DNA from: Fontivita pretiosa
Lineage (GTDB): Bacteria; Planctomycetota; Phycisphaerae; Tepidisphaerales; Tepidisphaeraceae
DNA: 64,000 bases
NCBI RefSeq assembly: GCF_050410795.1
Contig: NZ_CP191258.1
Location: 5,456,001-5,520,000 of the forward strand
Reading direction: 5' to 3'
Each line of letters opens with the position of its first letter. Positions within the stretch are counted from its first letter, which is position 1. This document shows, piece by piece, positions 17,208 to 25,120 of this stretch. The notes below the pieces were generated by a model. It had not been told where the DNA came from. It saw nothing but the letters and a program-made list of their open reading frames with translations, and ran no database searches. The translations under genes were made by a program, and so were the position numbers.

Positions 17208-18944
17208 ATGCAGGCCAATTTGCTTCTGCTGTCGGCGGTGGAATATGGCTGGTACATCAGCATCTGGAAAGTGCTGATCGTGCTGGCCGTGGTCATGTTG
17301 TGGGCGCGTCTGCTGACCTGGGCCGACAAGGACGCCGAAGCCGCTCATCTGCCCCGGGTCGTGCTGAACACGGCGTTTCTGGGCGGATTAGTGCTGGCGT
17401 TCGTGCTTTTCCTGTTCCTGCCCGGCTTCTGGGTGGCGCTGGCGGTACTCGGGCTGGTGATGCTCGCGGAAATCGTCACTTATCTGGTGCTGCGAAATCA
17501 GACCGTTGGCTTGAGCGACCTGAGCAAGCAGTTCCAGGACTGGATCCGCAGCTTCACGTCGCGGGAAAAGACGGTCAAGGCCGAAGAGGGCGAGGTGCTG
17601 CTGATCGACCGCGGCGGCAGGCCCTTTCCCCCGCCGGAGTCGGATGCGCCCGAGCGTGCGGCGTACGTGGCGGCGCAGGACCTGCTCACCGAGCCGCTTC
17701 GCCGCGGCGCCGACCGCATCGAGATGCGCCCCGCCGAAGGTCAGGCCGCCAGCGTGCGCTACTGGGTCGATGGTGTGGCGATCGACGGGCGGTCGATCCC
17801 CCGCGAAGACGCCGCCGCCGCTGTCGTGCTGTTCAAGCAACTGGCCGGGCTCGACCTCAACGATCGACGAAAGCCCCAGACTGGTACGATCCGTGCCCAG
17901 CTCGACGCCCACAAACATGAGCTTCAGGTCACGACCGCCGGCAGCACCGCCGGTGAATCCGTCACCATCGAGGTCAATCCCCGCAAGCGACATGAGCTGC
18001 GACTCGATCAGCTCGGATTCACTGACGAGCAACTGGCCATCCTGGAGGAGACGGTGGCTGAGGGAGACGGGATCGTGCTGCTGGCGGCGCCGAAGGGGCA
18101 TGGCCTGACGACGCTGAACTACGCGGTGCTGCGGCGGCATGATGCGTTCCTTTCGCACATCCAGACGATCGAGCGTGAGCCATCGGCGGACCTGGAGGGA
18201 ATCACGCAGAACGCGCTGTCGCCCAACGCGCCGCCTGCCGAGGAGGCCAAGCTCGTCAACTGGGTCACCAGTCAGGAGCCGGACGTGCTGCTGGTGGATC
18301 GAGTCGAGGATCCCCGCAGCGCCGCCGACCTGATCCGCTTCGCCGGCAACGGACATCGCGCTTACATCGGCATTCGCGCCGCGAGCACGTTCGATGCCCT
18401 TCAGGCATGGCGAAACCTGGTCGGAGACGATCGGCTGGCGATGAAGAATCTGAAGCTGGTGGTGGCCGGGCGACTGCTGCGCAAGCTGTGCAATGCCTGC
18501 AAGATGGACTACACGCCCGATCCGGATACGCTGCGTCGGCTGAACATGCCGCCGGAGAAGGTGGGCAAGCTGTACACGGCGCGAACCCAGCCACTGCGGG
18601 ATCAGCGCGGCCACGAGATCGTCTGCGAGTTCTGTCTGGATCTGCGATTCAAGGGTCGCACCGGCGTGTATGAGCTGTTCGTGATCGATGATGAGGTCAA
18701 GCAGGTGGTGATGGCGGGCGGGTCGGTCAATCAGCTTAAAATGCTGTTCAAGAAACAGCGACAGAAGTACCTTCAGGAAAACGCGCTGGCGCGGGCGGTG
18801 GCGGGAGAGACCAGCCTTCAGGAAGTGGCCAGAGTGCTTCGCGCCGGCGAGTCAGGCTCGGCGGCGTCGGTGGCGACACCATCCGCCCTCGGCGCCCCGG
18901 GCGGCGGCAGCAGCAGGCGCTCGCCCTCCACCCGGGGGGCCTGA
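17208..18944 (+). CDS. Membrane-anchored GspE/PilB-like protein with degenerate ATPase site
   Basis: A 578-residue member of the type II/IV secretion ATPase family with an unusual N-terminus of about three membrane spans (residues 1-100). The ATPase core is recognisable: ADRIEMRPAEGQAASVRYWV, LAGLDLNDRRKPQTGTIRA, then LLAAPKGHGLTTL where Walker A belongs (about 292-303), EPDVLLVDRVEDPRSA at Walker B, and a zinc site with Cys 428, 431, 473 and 476. The Walker A Lys is Leu, the Walker B Glu is not in place, and the TLHT box reads GIRA. It is therefore probably a pseudo-ATPase. ATG 17208 follows a strong AAGGAGA site. It may act as a membrane scaffold. Confidence 0.82.
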   Translation: MQANLLLLSAVEYGWYISIWKVLIVLAVVMLWARLLTWADKDAEAAHLPRVVLNTAFLGGLVLAFVLFLFLPGFWVALAVLGLVMLAEIVTYLVLRNQTVGLSDLSKQFQDWIRSFTSREKTVKAEEGEVLLIDRGGRPFPPPESDAPERAAYVAAQDLLTEPLRRGADRIEMRPAEGQAASVRYWVDGVAIDGRSIPREDAAAAVVLFKQLAGLDLNDRRKPQTGTIRAQLDAHKHELQVTTAGSTAGESVTIEVNPRKRHELRLDQLGFTDEQLAILEETVAEGDGIVLLAAPKGHGLTTLNYAVLRRHDAFLSHIQTIEREPSADLEGITQNALSPNAPPAEEAKLVNWVTSQEPDVLLVDRVEDPRSAADLIRFAGNGHRAYIGIRAASTFDALQAWRNLVGDDRLAMKNLKLVVAGRLLRKLCNACKMDYTPDPDTLRRLNMPPEKVGKLYTARTQPLRDQRGHEIVCEFCLDLRFKGRTGVYELFVIDDEVKQVVMAGGSVNQLKMLFKKQRQKYLQENALARAVAGETSLQEVARVLRAGESGSAASVATPSALGAPGGGSSRRSPSTRGA

Positions 18945-19027
18945 GTGCCGACCAACGCGCCGGATTCCTCCGCCACAGCTTACAGGCCGGCTCAGCACGC
19001 ATCCAACCCAATGAGGAACTTCCAATC

Positions 19028-20881
19028 ATGCTCATCGGTCTTGTCGCTATCCTGCTCGTAGGCGCGATCGCCTACTTCCACTATGTGCAGGGGCTGTTCA
19101 GCGCGACGCTGTCGGCGATCCTGGCGATCGTGTCGGCGGTGCTGGCGCTGTCGTATCACGAAGTCTTGGTCTGGGCCGTGCTTCGCGGCAAAGTTGCCGA
19201 TCAGGCGCATGCCCTCATGCTCGTGGCCCTCTTCGCCGCGTGTTACACCATCCTGCGCGTGATCTTCGATTCGGCGATTCCCGGCAACGTCCGACTGCCC
19301 GTGCTGCTGGACAAGATCGGCTCGGCGGTGATGGGAGCCGTGGCGGGAGTATTCGCGGTGGGCATCCTGCTCATTGCGGCGCAGATGCTGCCGTTTGGCC
19401 CCGAGATCGGCGGTTATGCCCGCTATGCCCTGGTCGATTCCAGGGAAGTGCGCCTGCCCACGCAGCGACAGGCCCTGGATACCTACGTCTACGACGTGCT
19501 GAAATCCGACAAGCTCGGACAGTTCGACCCCAATGACCGCAGCTCGCTGATTCTTCCCGTCGATGACATCGTCGTCGCAACCACACGACACCTCAGCGAC
19601 GGCGGCGCACTGGCCGGACGACAGAGCTTCTCAAAGGTGCACCCGGCCCTGCTCGATGAACTGTTCGGACAACGGCTGGGCATCCAGACCGGCGCCAAGC
19701 ACGTGGCCTACAACCTGCCCGGAGATCAGCAGGTCACACTCCAGGGCGTATACATGCTGGACAGCGCACCGCAGGCGGACGGGGAGATGGAAGCGATTCC
19801 CGGGCGGGGGAAGGTCGGCGGCGTGCTCAAGCCGGCCAGCACCGAGGCGATGCTGGTGGTTCGCCTTCAACTCTCGCGCAACGCCTCTGACAGCGACAAC
19901 AACGTGCGGATCAGCCCCGGCTCGGTGCGGCTGGTTGCCAATGCCACCAATTACTATCCGATGGGCACGCTGGATCTTCGCGAGGGGCCGGTGGTTCGCG
20001 TGCAGCGGCTGGATGATTTTCTGATTGTTCCAAGTGACGGCGTGGTCGATTTCGTGTTCATCGTGCCGCGTGAAGATCTCGGGCTGGCGACGGCTGCGCC
20101 GGCGCCAAGGCGCGGCGCGCAGGCCGCCGCCCAGCAGCAGCCCCAGCAGATGCAGATCGGGCCGGACGTGTTCCTGGAAGCCAAGCGCATGGGGTACATC
20201 GATCTGTCGGGCCAGGAAGTCCGGCATGAGGTTCCGCCGGCGCCGCAGACGGGCGTGATGCGCAAGGAGTCGCTGCCCAAGCCGACGGTGCAACCCGGCG
20301 CCGCCGGGACCGCGGCCGCGGCGGCAGGCACCGCCGATCAGCCGTTCGTCATGGAGCGACTGGAGATCAGCAATCGTCTGTTCACCGAAGTCAATACCGC
20401 AGCGCGTGACGGAGATGCGCAGGTGACGTTCGCATCCGGAAGCGCATCGATCCGGGACAACAGGTTCCATAAGCTGGAGGTGAATCCAACGCAGACGATC
20501 GCGCTGCTCAGTCGCGGGGATTATGTGATCAGCGAGCTGTGGTCGCCGCCAGGAACGAAGGTCGTGCAGATCGCAGGCGCCCCGCCCAGCCGGGCAAAGG
20601 ATCCCTGGGAGTGGGCGGACAAGCTCGGCCAGTTCGAGCTGATCGACGCTAACGGCGCGACCTACAAGCCTCGCGGTGCCTGGGCCAGGCTCAAGCAGGG
20701 TCCACAGGACCGCATGGTCGCGCGCTACAACGCCGAGGCCGACGTGACCAGCGTCGAGCAGTTTCCCGAGGCCCGGCCGGTGGACGTGTGGATCGCGTTT
20801 GTCGTACCGGAAAACACGACACTGAAGGAGTTGCGTTTCGCCGGCAAGCGGATCAGGTCGCTAAACCAGACGGTGCAGTAG
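19028..20881 (+). CDS. CvpA-like membrane protein with long extracytoplasmic domain
   Basis: A 617-residue protein. The first 130 residues have four hydrophobic segments and the CvpA-like pattern (VQGLFSATLSAILAIVSAVLAL, MLVALFAACYTILRVIFD, AVAGVFAVGILLIAAQMLPFG). CvpA proteins are usually under 200 residues; here about 480 more follow, apparently as two beta-rich repeats, each closing with a similar strand pair: DFVFIVPREDLGLA near residue 345 and WIAFVVPENTTLKELRFAG near residue 600. It is the last gene before a strong terminator and follows the GspE-like gene by 83 bases. A role in envelope organisation is an inference from architecture. Confidence 0.75.
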   Translation: MLIGLVAILLVGAIAYFHYVQGLFSATLSAILAIVSAVLALSYHEVLVWAVLRGKVADQAHALMLVALFAACYTILRVIFDSAIPGNVRLPVLLDKIGSAVMGAVAGVFAVGILLIAAQMLPFGPEIGGYARYALVDSREVRLPTQRQALDTYVYDVLKSDKLGQFDPNDRSSLILPVDDIVVATTRHLSDGGALAGRQSFSKVHPALLDELFGQRLGIQTGAKHVAYNLPGDQQVTLQGVYMLDSAPQADGEMEAIPGRGKVGGVLKPASTEAMLVVRLQLSRNASDSDNNVRISPGSVRLVANATNYYPMGTLDLREGPVVRVQRLDDFLIVPSDGVVDFVFIVPREDLGLATAAPAPRRGAQAAAQQQPQQMQIGPDVFLEAKRMGYIDLSGQEVRHEVPPAPQTGVMRKESLPKPTVQPGAAGTAAAAAGTADQPFVMERLEISNRLFTEVNTAARDGDAQVTFASGSASIRDNRFHKLEVNPTQTIALLSRGDYVISELWSPPGTKVVQIAGAPPSRAKDPWEWADKLGQFELIDANGATYKPRGAWARLKQGPQDRMVARYNAEADVTSVEQFPEARPVDVWIAFVVPENTTLKELRFAGKRIRSLNQTVQ

Positions 20882-20900
20882 CCCGCGGAGGACACGCGGG

Positions 20901-20944
20901 AAAAGACTCCCGACCCCTTTTTTAAGGGGTCGGGAGTCTTTTTC
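20901..20944. terminator. Strong bidirectional intrinsic terminator
   Basis: A 17-bp perfect stem, AAAAGACTCCCGACCCC at 20901-20917, pairs with GGGGTCGGGAGTCTTTT at 20926-20942 across an 8-base loop TTTTTTAA, and is followed by further T residues. The leading A run gives a T run on the other strand, so it can end transcription of both the CvpA-like gene and the converging glycosyltransferase gene. The stop codon of the latter lies in the loop. Confidence 0.95.
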
Positions 20945-22469
20945 GCCGTGATCGAAAGACAAACGACCCGCCCGCAACTTCAGCCAGCAACGCCGCGTAT
21001 ACTGGCGGATACTCGACCAGCAGCAGCCGGGCAGGCATCACCCATTGCGGCAGGTGCCACAACACATAGCTGATCGAAACGGTGGCGGCGAAGACCAGCC
21101 CGCCAACCCCGCCGGCGCCTGCAAGCAGCGGCACAAACCCCAGCATCCAGATCAAATACCACGGATAGACCACCGGCGCAAACAGCAGCGACGTCAGCAG
21201 AACCCAATACCCAGCCCGGGCCACATCGCTGCGCCTGATCCACAATGTTGCCGTCACGAGAAGCGTGACCATCCCCGCCAGTAGCCGCGCGCCCTGCTTG
21301 GCCCGCTCCATGTTCATTCCGTCATCGCCTTCGCCAAACAGATACTTGATCAGCTCGTAAATTGATCCGTTGGCTTCCCAGGCGCGGCTGAAAAGCCGGG
21401 CCGAGCGCGACCAGCCGACATAGCCGCCGTCAATCAGCATGAGCGGTGCAAACAGCATCAGCACACAGACGACAAATGCGACGCAGCAGATCGCAAGCTG
21501 CCTCAGCCGGCCATCCCGATACGCGTCGCGCAAGACAAAGGGCAGCAGCAGCACCGCAAACGGCTTGATTCCCGTCGCCAGCCCCAACCACAGGCTCGCG
21601 GCGGTGAAGCTGGCCCTGTGGATGCTGCGCACAACCAGCAGCAGCAACATCACACCCACGATGTCCTGATGCCCTGAACCGGCGCACTCAAGGATGACCA
21701 GCGGATGCCAGGCGAACAGCACGCTGCACCATATACTCTGGCCGGCGGCGTTGAGGATCGCGATCAACAGCAGCGTTGATACGACCGCTGCAATGGCTGC
21801 GGCGGCGCGGAACACGATGCCGCGGTATGGCGGCACGGGGCCGTCGAGCATTTCCCGCCATGTCTGACGCCTGTCAGGACCCGGGTCGATCCCGATCCAC
21901 TGCTCGATCCCCGCCGCCACCACAAACAGAGCCTGCGAAGTGGGAAGGTAGATCGTGTTCAGCTCGGGATGCGTGACGGCGGCGTCGATGGCATCAGTGG
22001 GATGAGTCGCGGCGAATTGTCTCGGGGTGGTCGCATAGGGGCTGCGTTTTGCCAGCCACATCCGCCCATCCAGTCGATATCGAGCCAGGTCCTCGGACAA
22101 CGCCGGCCGCAGCAGCACCAGCGCCGCCGCGTGCAGAAGGATCGTCACGCCGAGCACGACGATCAGACTCGATCCGGCGCCGAGCCTGATTGCGTTGCGT
22201 GGAGTGGTCTTCAGGAGCATCGCCACGCACAGGATCAATGTCGAGAGAACGATCCAGCCACCGATGAGGATCGAGTCGTTGTGAAGGATCCGCTGCCCGC
22301 GCAGACACCAGAGCCAGGCGAGCGTGCCGGCTGGAATCGCCAGCGCCAGCAGAATCCATGCGGCGAACCGGATATGCGCGCAGCGTCCGGATGCAGGGGC
22401 GGAGGCTGGCAGCGGGGTGTGCGTGGCGGCTTCGCAGTTACCGCCCGCCGGGGATGTTCTGGATGGCAT
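20922..22469 (-). CDS. Polytopic membrane glycosyltransferase, GT87/DUF2029-like
   Basis: A 515-residue protein with ten or more membrane spans, resembling polyprenyl-phosphate-sugar dependent glycosyltransferases. Family landmarks include SEDLARYRLDGRMWLAKRSPY with acidic residues early, NTIYLPTSQALF, and FAWHPLVILECAGSGHQDIVG, plus GLATGIKPFAVLLLPF and VYPWYLIWMLGFVPLL. It would transfer a sugar from a lipid carrier outside the membrane; the acceptor is unknown. ATG 22469 is chosen; the longer frame runs back through the upstream PDZ-type gene and encodes Arg-rich sequence there. It overlaps that gene by 32 bases and ends inside the terminator loop. Confidence 0.8.
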   Translation of the reverse strand: MPSRTSPAGGNCEAATHTPLPASAPASGRCAHIRFAAWILLALAIPAGTLAWLWCLRGQRILHNDSILIGGWIVLSTLILCVAMLLKTTPRNAIRLGAGSSLIVVLGVTILLHAAALVLLRPALSEDLARYRLDGRMWLAKRSPYATTPRQFAATHPTDAIDAAVTHPELNTIYLPTSQALFVVAAGIEQWIGIDPGPDRRQTWREMLDGPVPPYRGIVFRAAAAIAAVVSTLLLIAILNAAGQSIWCSVLFAWHPLVILECAGSGHQDIVGVMLLLLVVRSIHRASFTAASLWLGLATGIKPFAVLLLPFVLRDAYRDGRLRQLAICCVAFVVCVLMLFAPLMLIDGGYVGWSRSARLFSRAWEANGSIYELIKYLFGEGDDGMNMERAKQGARLLAGMVTLLVTATLWIRRSDVARAGYWVLLTSLLFAPVVYPWYLIWMLGFVPLLAGAGGVGGLVFAATVSISYVLWHLPQWVMPARLLLVEYPPVYAALLAEVAGGSFVFRSRRKRLPTP

Positions 22470-22983
22470 CGAGCTGGTCCTGGAGTGGCGAGTTGCCGGA
22501 CCTGCCGCCGCTGCCGGTCCGCCCCTGCGCCGCCGGCGCCTGCGGCAGCGCGATCTCCTGCTCATTGCGGACCACAAAAACCCGCCCGCGCTTCTGATAC
22601 GCTTCCAGAACCTGGTTTCTGGCCTCTTCATCCGAGGCGGACATGTTCTTCACATCGGTGCGCAGGCCGTTGTACTCGACGGCGACGATGGTGTCGTTGC
22701 GCTTGAGGCCGAAGTATGTTTCGTAAGCCCCACCCGACACGACCGCCGTCACCAGGATTCCGCTGGGTTTTCCGGCGGTGGTGAGCATTTCCAGATCGGC
22801 TGATTCGCTGGCGCGTGCGCCGGTCTGGGGGTCATTGCCGCTGAACTGATTGACCTGTCGCCGTGCCGACTCGCCGCTCTGAAGCACCTGCTGGGTGTGG
22901 TCCAGCCCGCCGCCCTTGCCCAGAAACCAGACGATCACAGCAACGACCACCAGGATGCCGACCAGTCCGAAAATCGCGCGCAT
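22438..22983 (-). CDS. Single-span protein with PDZ-like domain
   Basis: A 181-residue protein with one N-terminal membrane anchor (IFGLVGILVVVAVIVWFLG) and a likely periplasmic domain. Residues 70-110 look like a PDZ fold: GILVTAVVSGGAYETYFGLK followed by RNDTIVAVEYNGLRT, the usual pattern of a carboxylate-binding loop and a following strand. The C-terminal 40 residues are Gly/Gln-rich. Its 3' end overlaps the start of the glycosyltransferase gene by 32 bases, so the two are probably translated together. No protease domain is present, so it would be a binding or scaffolding protein. Confidence 0.7.
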   Translation of the reverse strand: MRAIFGLVGILVVVAVIVWFLGKGGGLDHTQQVLQSGESARRQVNQFSGNDPQTGARASESADLEMLTTAGKPSGILVTAVVSGGAYETYFGLKRNDTIVAVEYNGLRTDVKNMSASDEEARNQVLEAYQKRGRVFVVRNEQEIALPQAPAAQGRTGSGGRSGNSPLQDQLDAIQNIPGGR

Positions 22984-23038
22984 GAGATGCGTCCTTGGTT
23001 GAGGTTCCTTCTCATCAAGTATAGCACGCCGGGCAGGC

Positions 23039-23776
23039 TCACAACTCGCGAGTGGCGATCAGTTGGTAGTTGGCGTCGCCCTCGATCTGCCGTTCGACCC
23101 CGTAATATTGATCGGCGTTAACAAAGACGACGCGCAGGTGGATGTCGGCGTGAGCCAGGTCCGGACTGCGCTCGAAACTGGCGTCGATGACATCCAGGCC
23201 ACCCTGCTTGAATTTTCTGACGGCGTCGGCGACGCATCCGGGGGCGTAGCGGGTCCGCAGCGTTACGGTGCGATAGCGGAGCTTGGGCAACCAGCCCTCC
23301 AGGTAATCCAGCAGCCACAGCGCCACCAAGATCAGCAGACTGGCCAGCGCCGACAGCAGATACATGCCAAATCCGATGGCCAGCCCGACAGCGGCGACGC
23401 ACCAAAGTCCGGCGGCTGTGGTCAGCCCGCGGATCGAGCCATGGTGCTGAATGATGGTTCCGGCGCCCAGGAAACCCACGCCGGTCATCACGCCATAGGC
23501 GATGCGGGCCGGATCGACGTTAATGTTGACCCCTGGGGCCGCCTGCCAGGGGTAGAAGGCGAATTGTGCCGAGACGATCATCACCAGCGCCGAGCCGACA
23601 CAGACCAGCAGGTTGGTGCGGAAGCCTGCCTGCCGGCCTCGCAGCTCGCGTTCCAGCCCCACCAGCCCTCCCGCCACCGCCGCCAGCAGCAACCGCAGGA
23701 ACGCTTCCATGGGCCAGCCCAGCCCCGCCGCCCAGTTCCGTAACGCCAGGTCCCACGTGTCGATCAGCGAGATCAT
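23039..23776 (-). CDS. MgtC/SapB-family membrane protein
   Basis: A 245-residue membrane protein. The N-terminal hydrophobic domain carries the MgtC/SapB signature: AAVAGGLVGLERELRGRQAGFRTN as a split pattern (AGGLVGLERELRGRQAGFR), GVMTGVGFLGAGTII and GLTTAAGLWCVAAVGLAIG. The C-terminal soluble part has beta-alpha-beta character (YRTVTLRTRY, VDFERS-like strands) as in many family members. Relatives affect magnesium homeostasis and acid or intracellular survival; the exact activity here is unknown. It sits in a minus-strand run but with 55- to 60-base gaps, so co-transcription is only possible. Confidence 0.9.
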   Translation of the reverse strand: MISLIDTWDLALRNWAAGLGWPMEAFLRLLLAAVAGGLVGLERELRGRQAGFRTNLLVCVGSALVMIVSAQFAFYPWQAAPGVNINVDPARIAYGVMTGVGFLGAGTIIQHHGSIRGLTTAAGLWCVAAVGLAIGFGMYLLSALASLLILVALWLLDYLEGWLPKLRYRTVTLRTRYAPGCVADAVRKFKQGGLDVIDASFERSPDLAHADIHLRVVFVNADQYYGVERQIEGDANYQLIATREL

Positions 23777-23836
23777 TACAGCAATCTTAGCAGAAGTGTG
23801 TGCAATGCCGCAGAAGCTGCCGCGAGCTGCGACGGA

Positions 23837-24253
23837 TCACACCGCGCCGACTCTCACCGCCTCGCGCTGCGTCGGGCGGATGGTCAAAAGACGGTCCAGG
23901 CGGGTGATCTTCAGCAGTTCCTGCAATCGCGGTCCCACGCCGCAGAGCACAAGCTGGCTGTTCTTGAGCTGCGAAAGCTTCTTGTTCATCGTCAGGATGA
24001 TGCCGATCGCCTGCGACGAGAGGTATTGCACCTTCTCGAAGTCCAGAACAATCCTTCGGCGATCCTCGGCGTCGACCAGACGATAAAGGCTTTGCCCGAT
24101 CGTTTCGAGTTGGACGGGGTCCATCAGGGAAGGCTGTCGAAATTCGATGACGGTGAATTTGTCAACCTGCTGGACAATGAACGGGACCGAAGCCGCCGCG
24201 GCCAATGGTCCGCTGCCCGGGCTGCTGCCGAGGTTGTTGTTGGCCTGTGTCAT
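23837..24253 (-). CDS. STAS-domain anti-sigma factor antagonist
   Basis: A 138-residue single-domain STAS protein of the SpoIIAA type. The central segment RIVLDFEKVQYLSSQAIGIIL places the usual phospho-acceptor Ser at 79 or 80 after a beta strand, and VLCGVGPRLQELLKITRLD is the following strand-helix unit. It would bind an anti-sigma kinase when unphosphorylated, freeing a sigma factor. No anti-sigma kinase or phosphatase is adjacent. A second small STAS protein is encoded at 27125-27649. Confidence 0.88.
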   Translation of the reverse strand: MTQANNNLGSSPGSGPLAAAASVPFIVQQVDKFTVIEFRQPSLMDPVQLETIGQSLYRLVDAEDRRRIVLDFEKVQYLSSQAIGIILTMNKKLSQLKNSQLVLCGVGPRLQELLKITRLDRLLTIRPTQREAVRVGAV

Positions 24254-24400
24254 GTACGAGCGGATCGCGTCATGCCGCGACGAGCACCCAGTTTAAACCA
24301 AAGCTGAGACCGAGTCCACGGCTCGATCACCGTAAAATGTCGGGCACACGGATTTCCGCAAGCACGCGGGTACCGTGCAATCGTCCAGATGCTGGCCAGA

Positions 24401-24547
24401 CCGTGTCACGGGCGTCTCGCCCGTGCTGAGCGGCACGAAGTGGTGAATAGGCCGGAGGACGGCCATGCCACAGTTGGCTCGGACGTGCCACGGGCGTCCC
24501 GCCCGTGCGGCAGATCATCCCACACGCGCGCGACGCCCGTGACACGG
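24401..24547. repeat. REP-like element bounded by 16-bp inverted repeats
   Basis: CCGTGTCACGGGCGTC at 24401-24416 is repeated as its exact reverse complement at 24532-24547. Between them are two small hairpins with the same stem: CACGGGCG, a 3-base loop and CGCCCGTG at 24407-24425 and 24489-24507. The whole gap between the STAS gene and the next gene (24254-24598) holds no credible gene. Part of the sequence recurs at 33154-33258. It may be a palindromic dispersed repeat or a MITE-like remnant. Confidence 0.7.
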
Positions 24548-24598
24548 GTACAAAACTCTAGCCAGAGTGCCGGAGCGGATTTCGCGCCGGGTTGGCGC

Positions 24599-25036
24599 TT
24601 ACGCGGGCTCCTTCACGCGCGTCGCCTCGAATTCGCGAGTGCGGGTCTGGCCGTCGGCGGTGGTCATCTCGCTCTTGCCTTTGAGCACATCGCCTTCGAG
24701 CTTGGCCGTGTAGTTCGTGGTGAACTCCCGGTCCTCACGTTTGCGGACGACCTTGAAGCTGATCTGCCCGTCGTCGCTGATCTTCCCGTCGCTGATCGGG
24801 ACCTCAGTGTTGCCGAAGCCCAGCAGCGTGCCGGTGAGCGTCTGGCCTTCCTGCTTGAGCTTCAGGACGATCTCGCGTGACTGACCGTCGCGGCCTTGAA
24901 CGGTCCACTTCCAGGTTCCCGAAACGTCCGGCGCTTTCTTTTCGCCCTGCTCGGCCGCCGCAACCGCGCCCACGAGCACACCGACCACGCCGAACAACAC
25001 CAGAACCAGACCTGCAAGTCTGCGATTGGCCAACAT
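24599..25036 (-). CDS. Exported beta-rich protein, unknown function
   Basis: A 145-residue protein with a clear signal peptide (LAGLVLVLFGVVGVLVGAVAAA) and a mature part made of short strands: DVSGTWKWTV, EIVLKLKQEGQTLTGTLLG, VPISDGKISDDGQISFKVV and TTNYTAKLEGDVLKGKSEM. This pattern is frequent in exported planctomycete proteins of about this size and suggests a small barrel or lipocalin-like fold. No catalytic residues stand out. It is flanked by the repeat element and, 84 bases away, by the membrane glycosyltransferase. Confidence 0.75.
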   Translation of the reverse strand: MLANRRLAGLVLVLFGVVGVLVGAVAAAEQGEKKAPDVSGTWKWTVQGRDGQSREIVLKLKQEGQTLTGTLLGFGNTEVPISDGKISDDGQISFKVVRKREDREFTTNYTAKLEGDVLKGKSEMTTADGQTRTREFEATRVKEPA

Positions 25037-25120
25037 GTTCGCTCCTTATCTGAAGAGCCTGGGGGAACCACTGTTTTGTGCGACGGACGTACAGTTGCCG
25101 GCACCTGCTGCTTTCTTCCA

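Noticed and set aside
22470..22631. Extended N-terminus of the GT87-like protein
   Set aside because: The added residues are Arg-rich and lie wholly inside the PDZ-like gene in another frame; ATG 22469 gives a normal start.
24327..24545. Small open frame within the 24.4-kb intergenic repeat
   Set aside because: Its codons are made of the inverted repeats and hairpins; no start context or protein-like composition.
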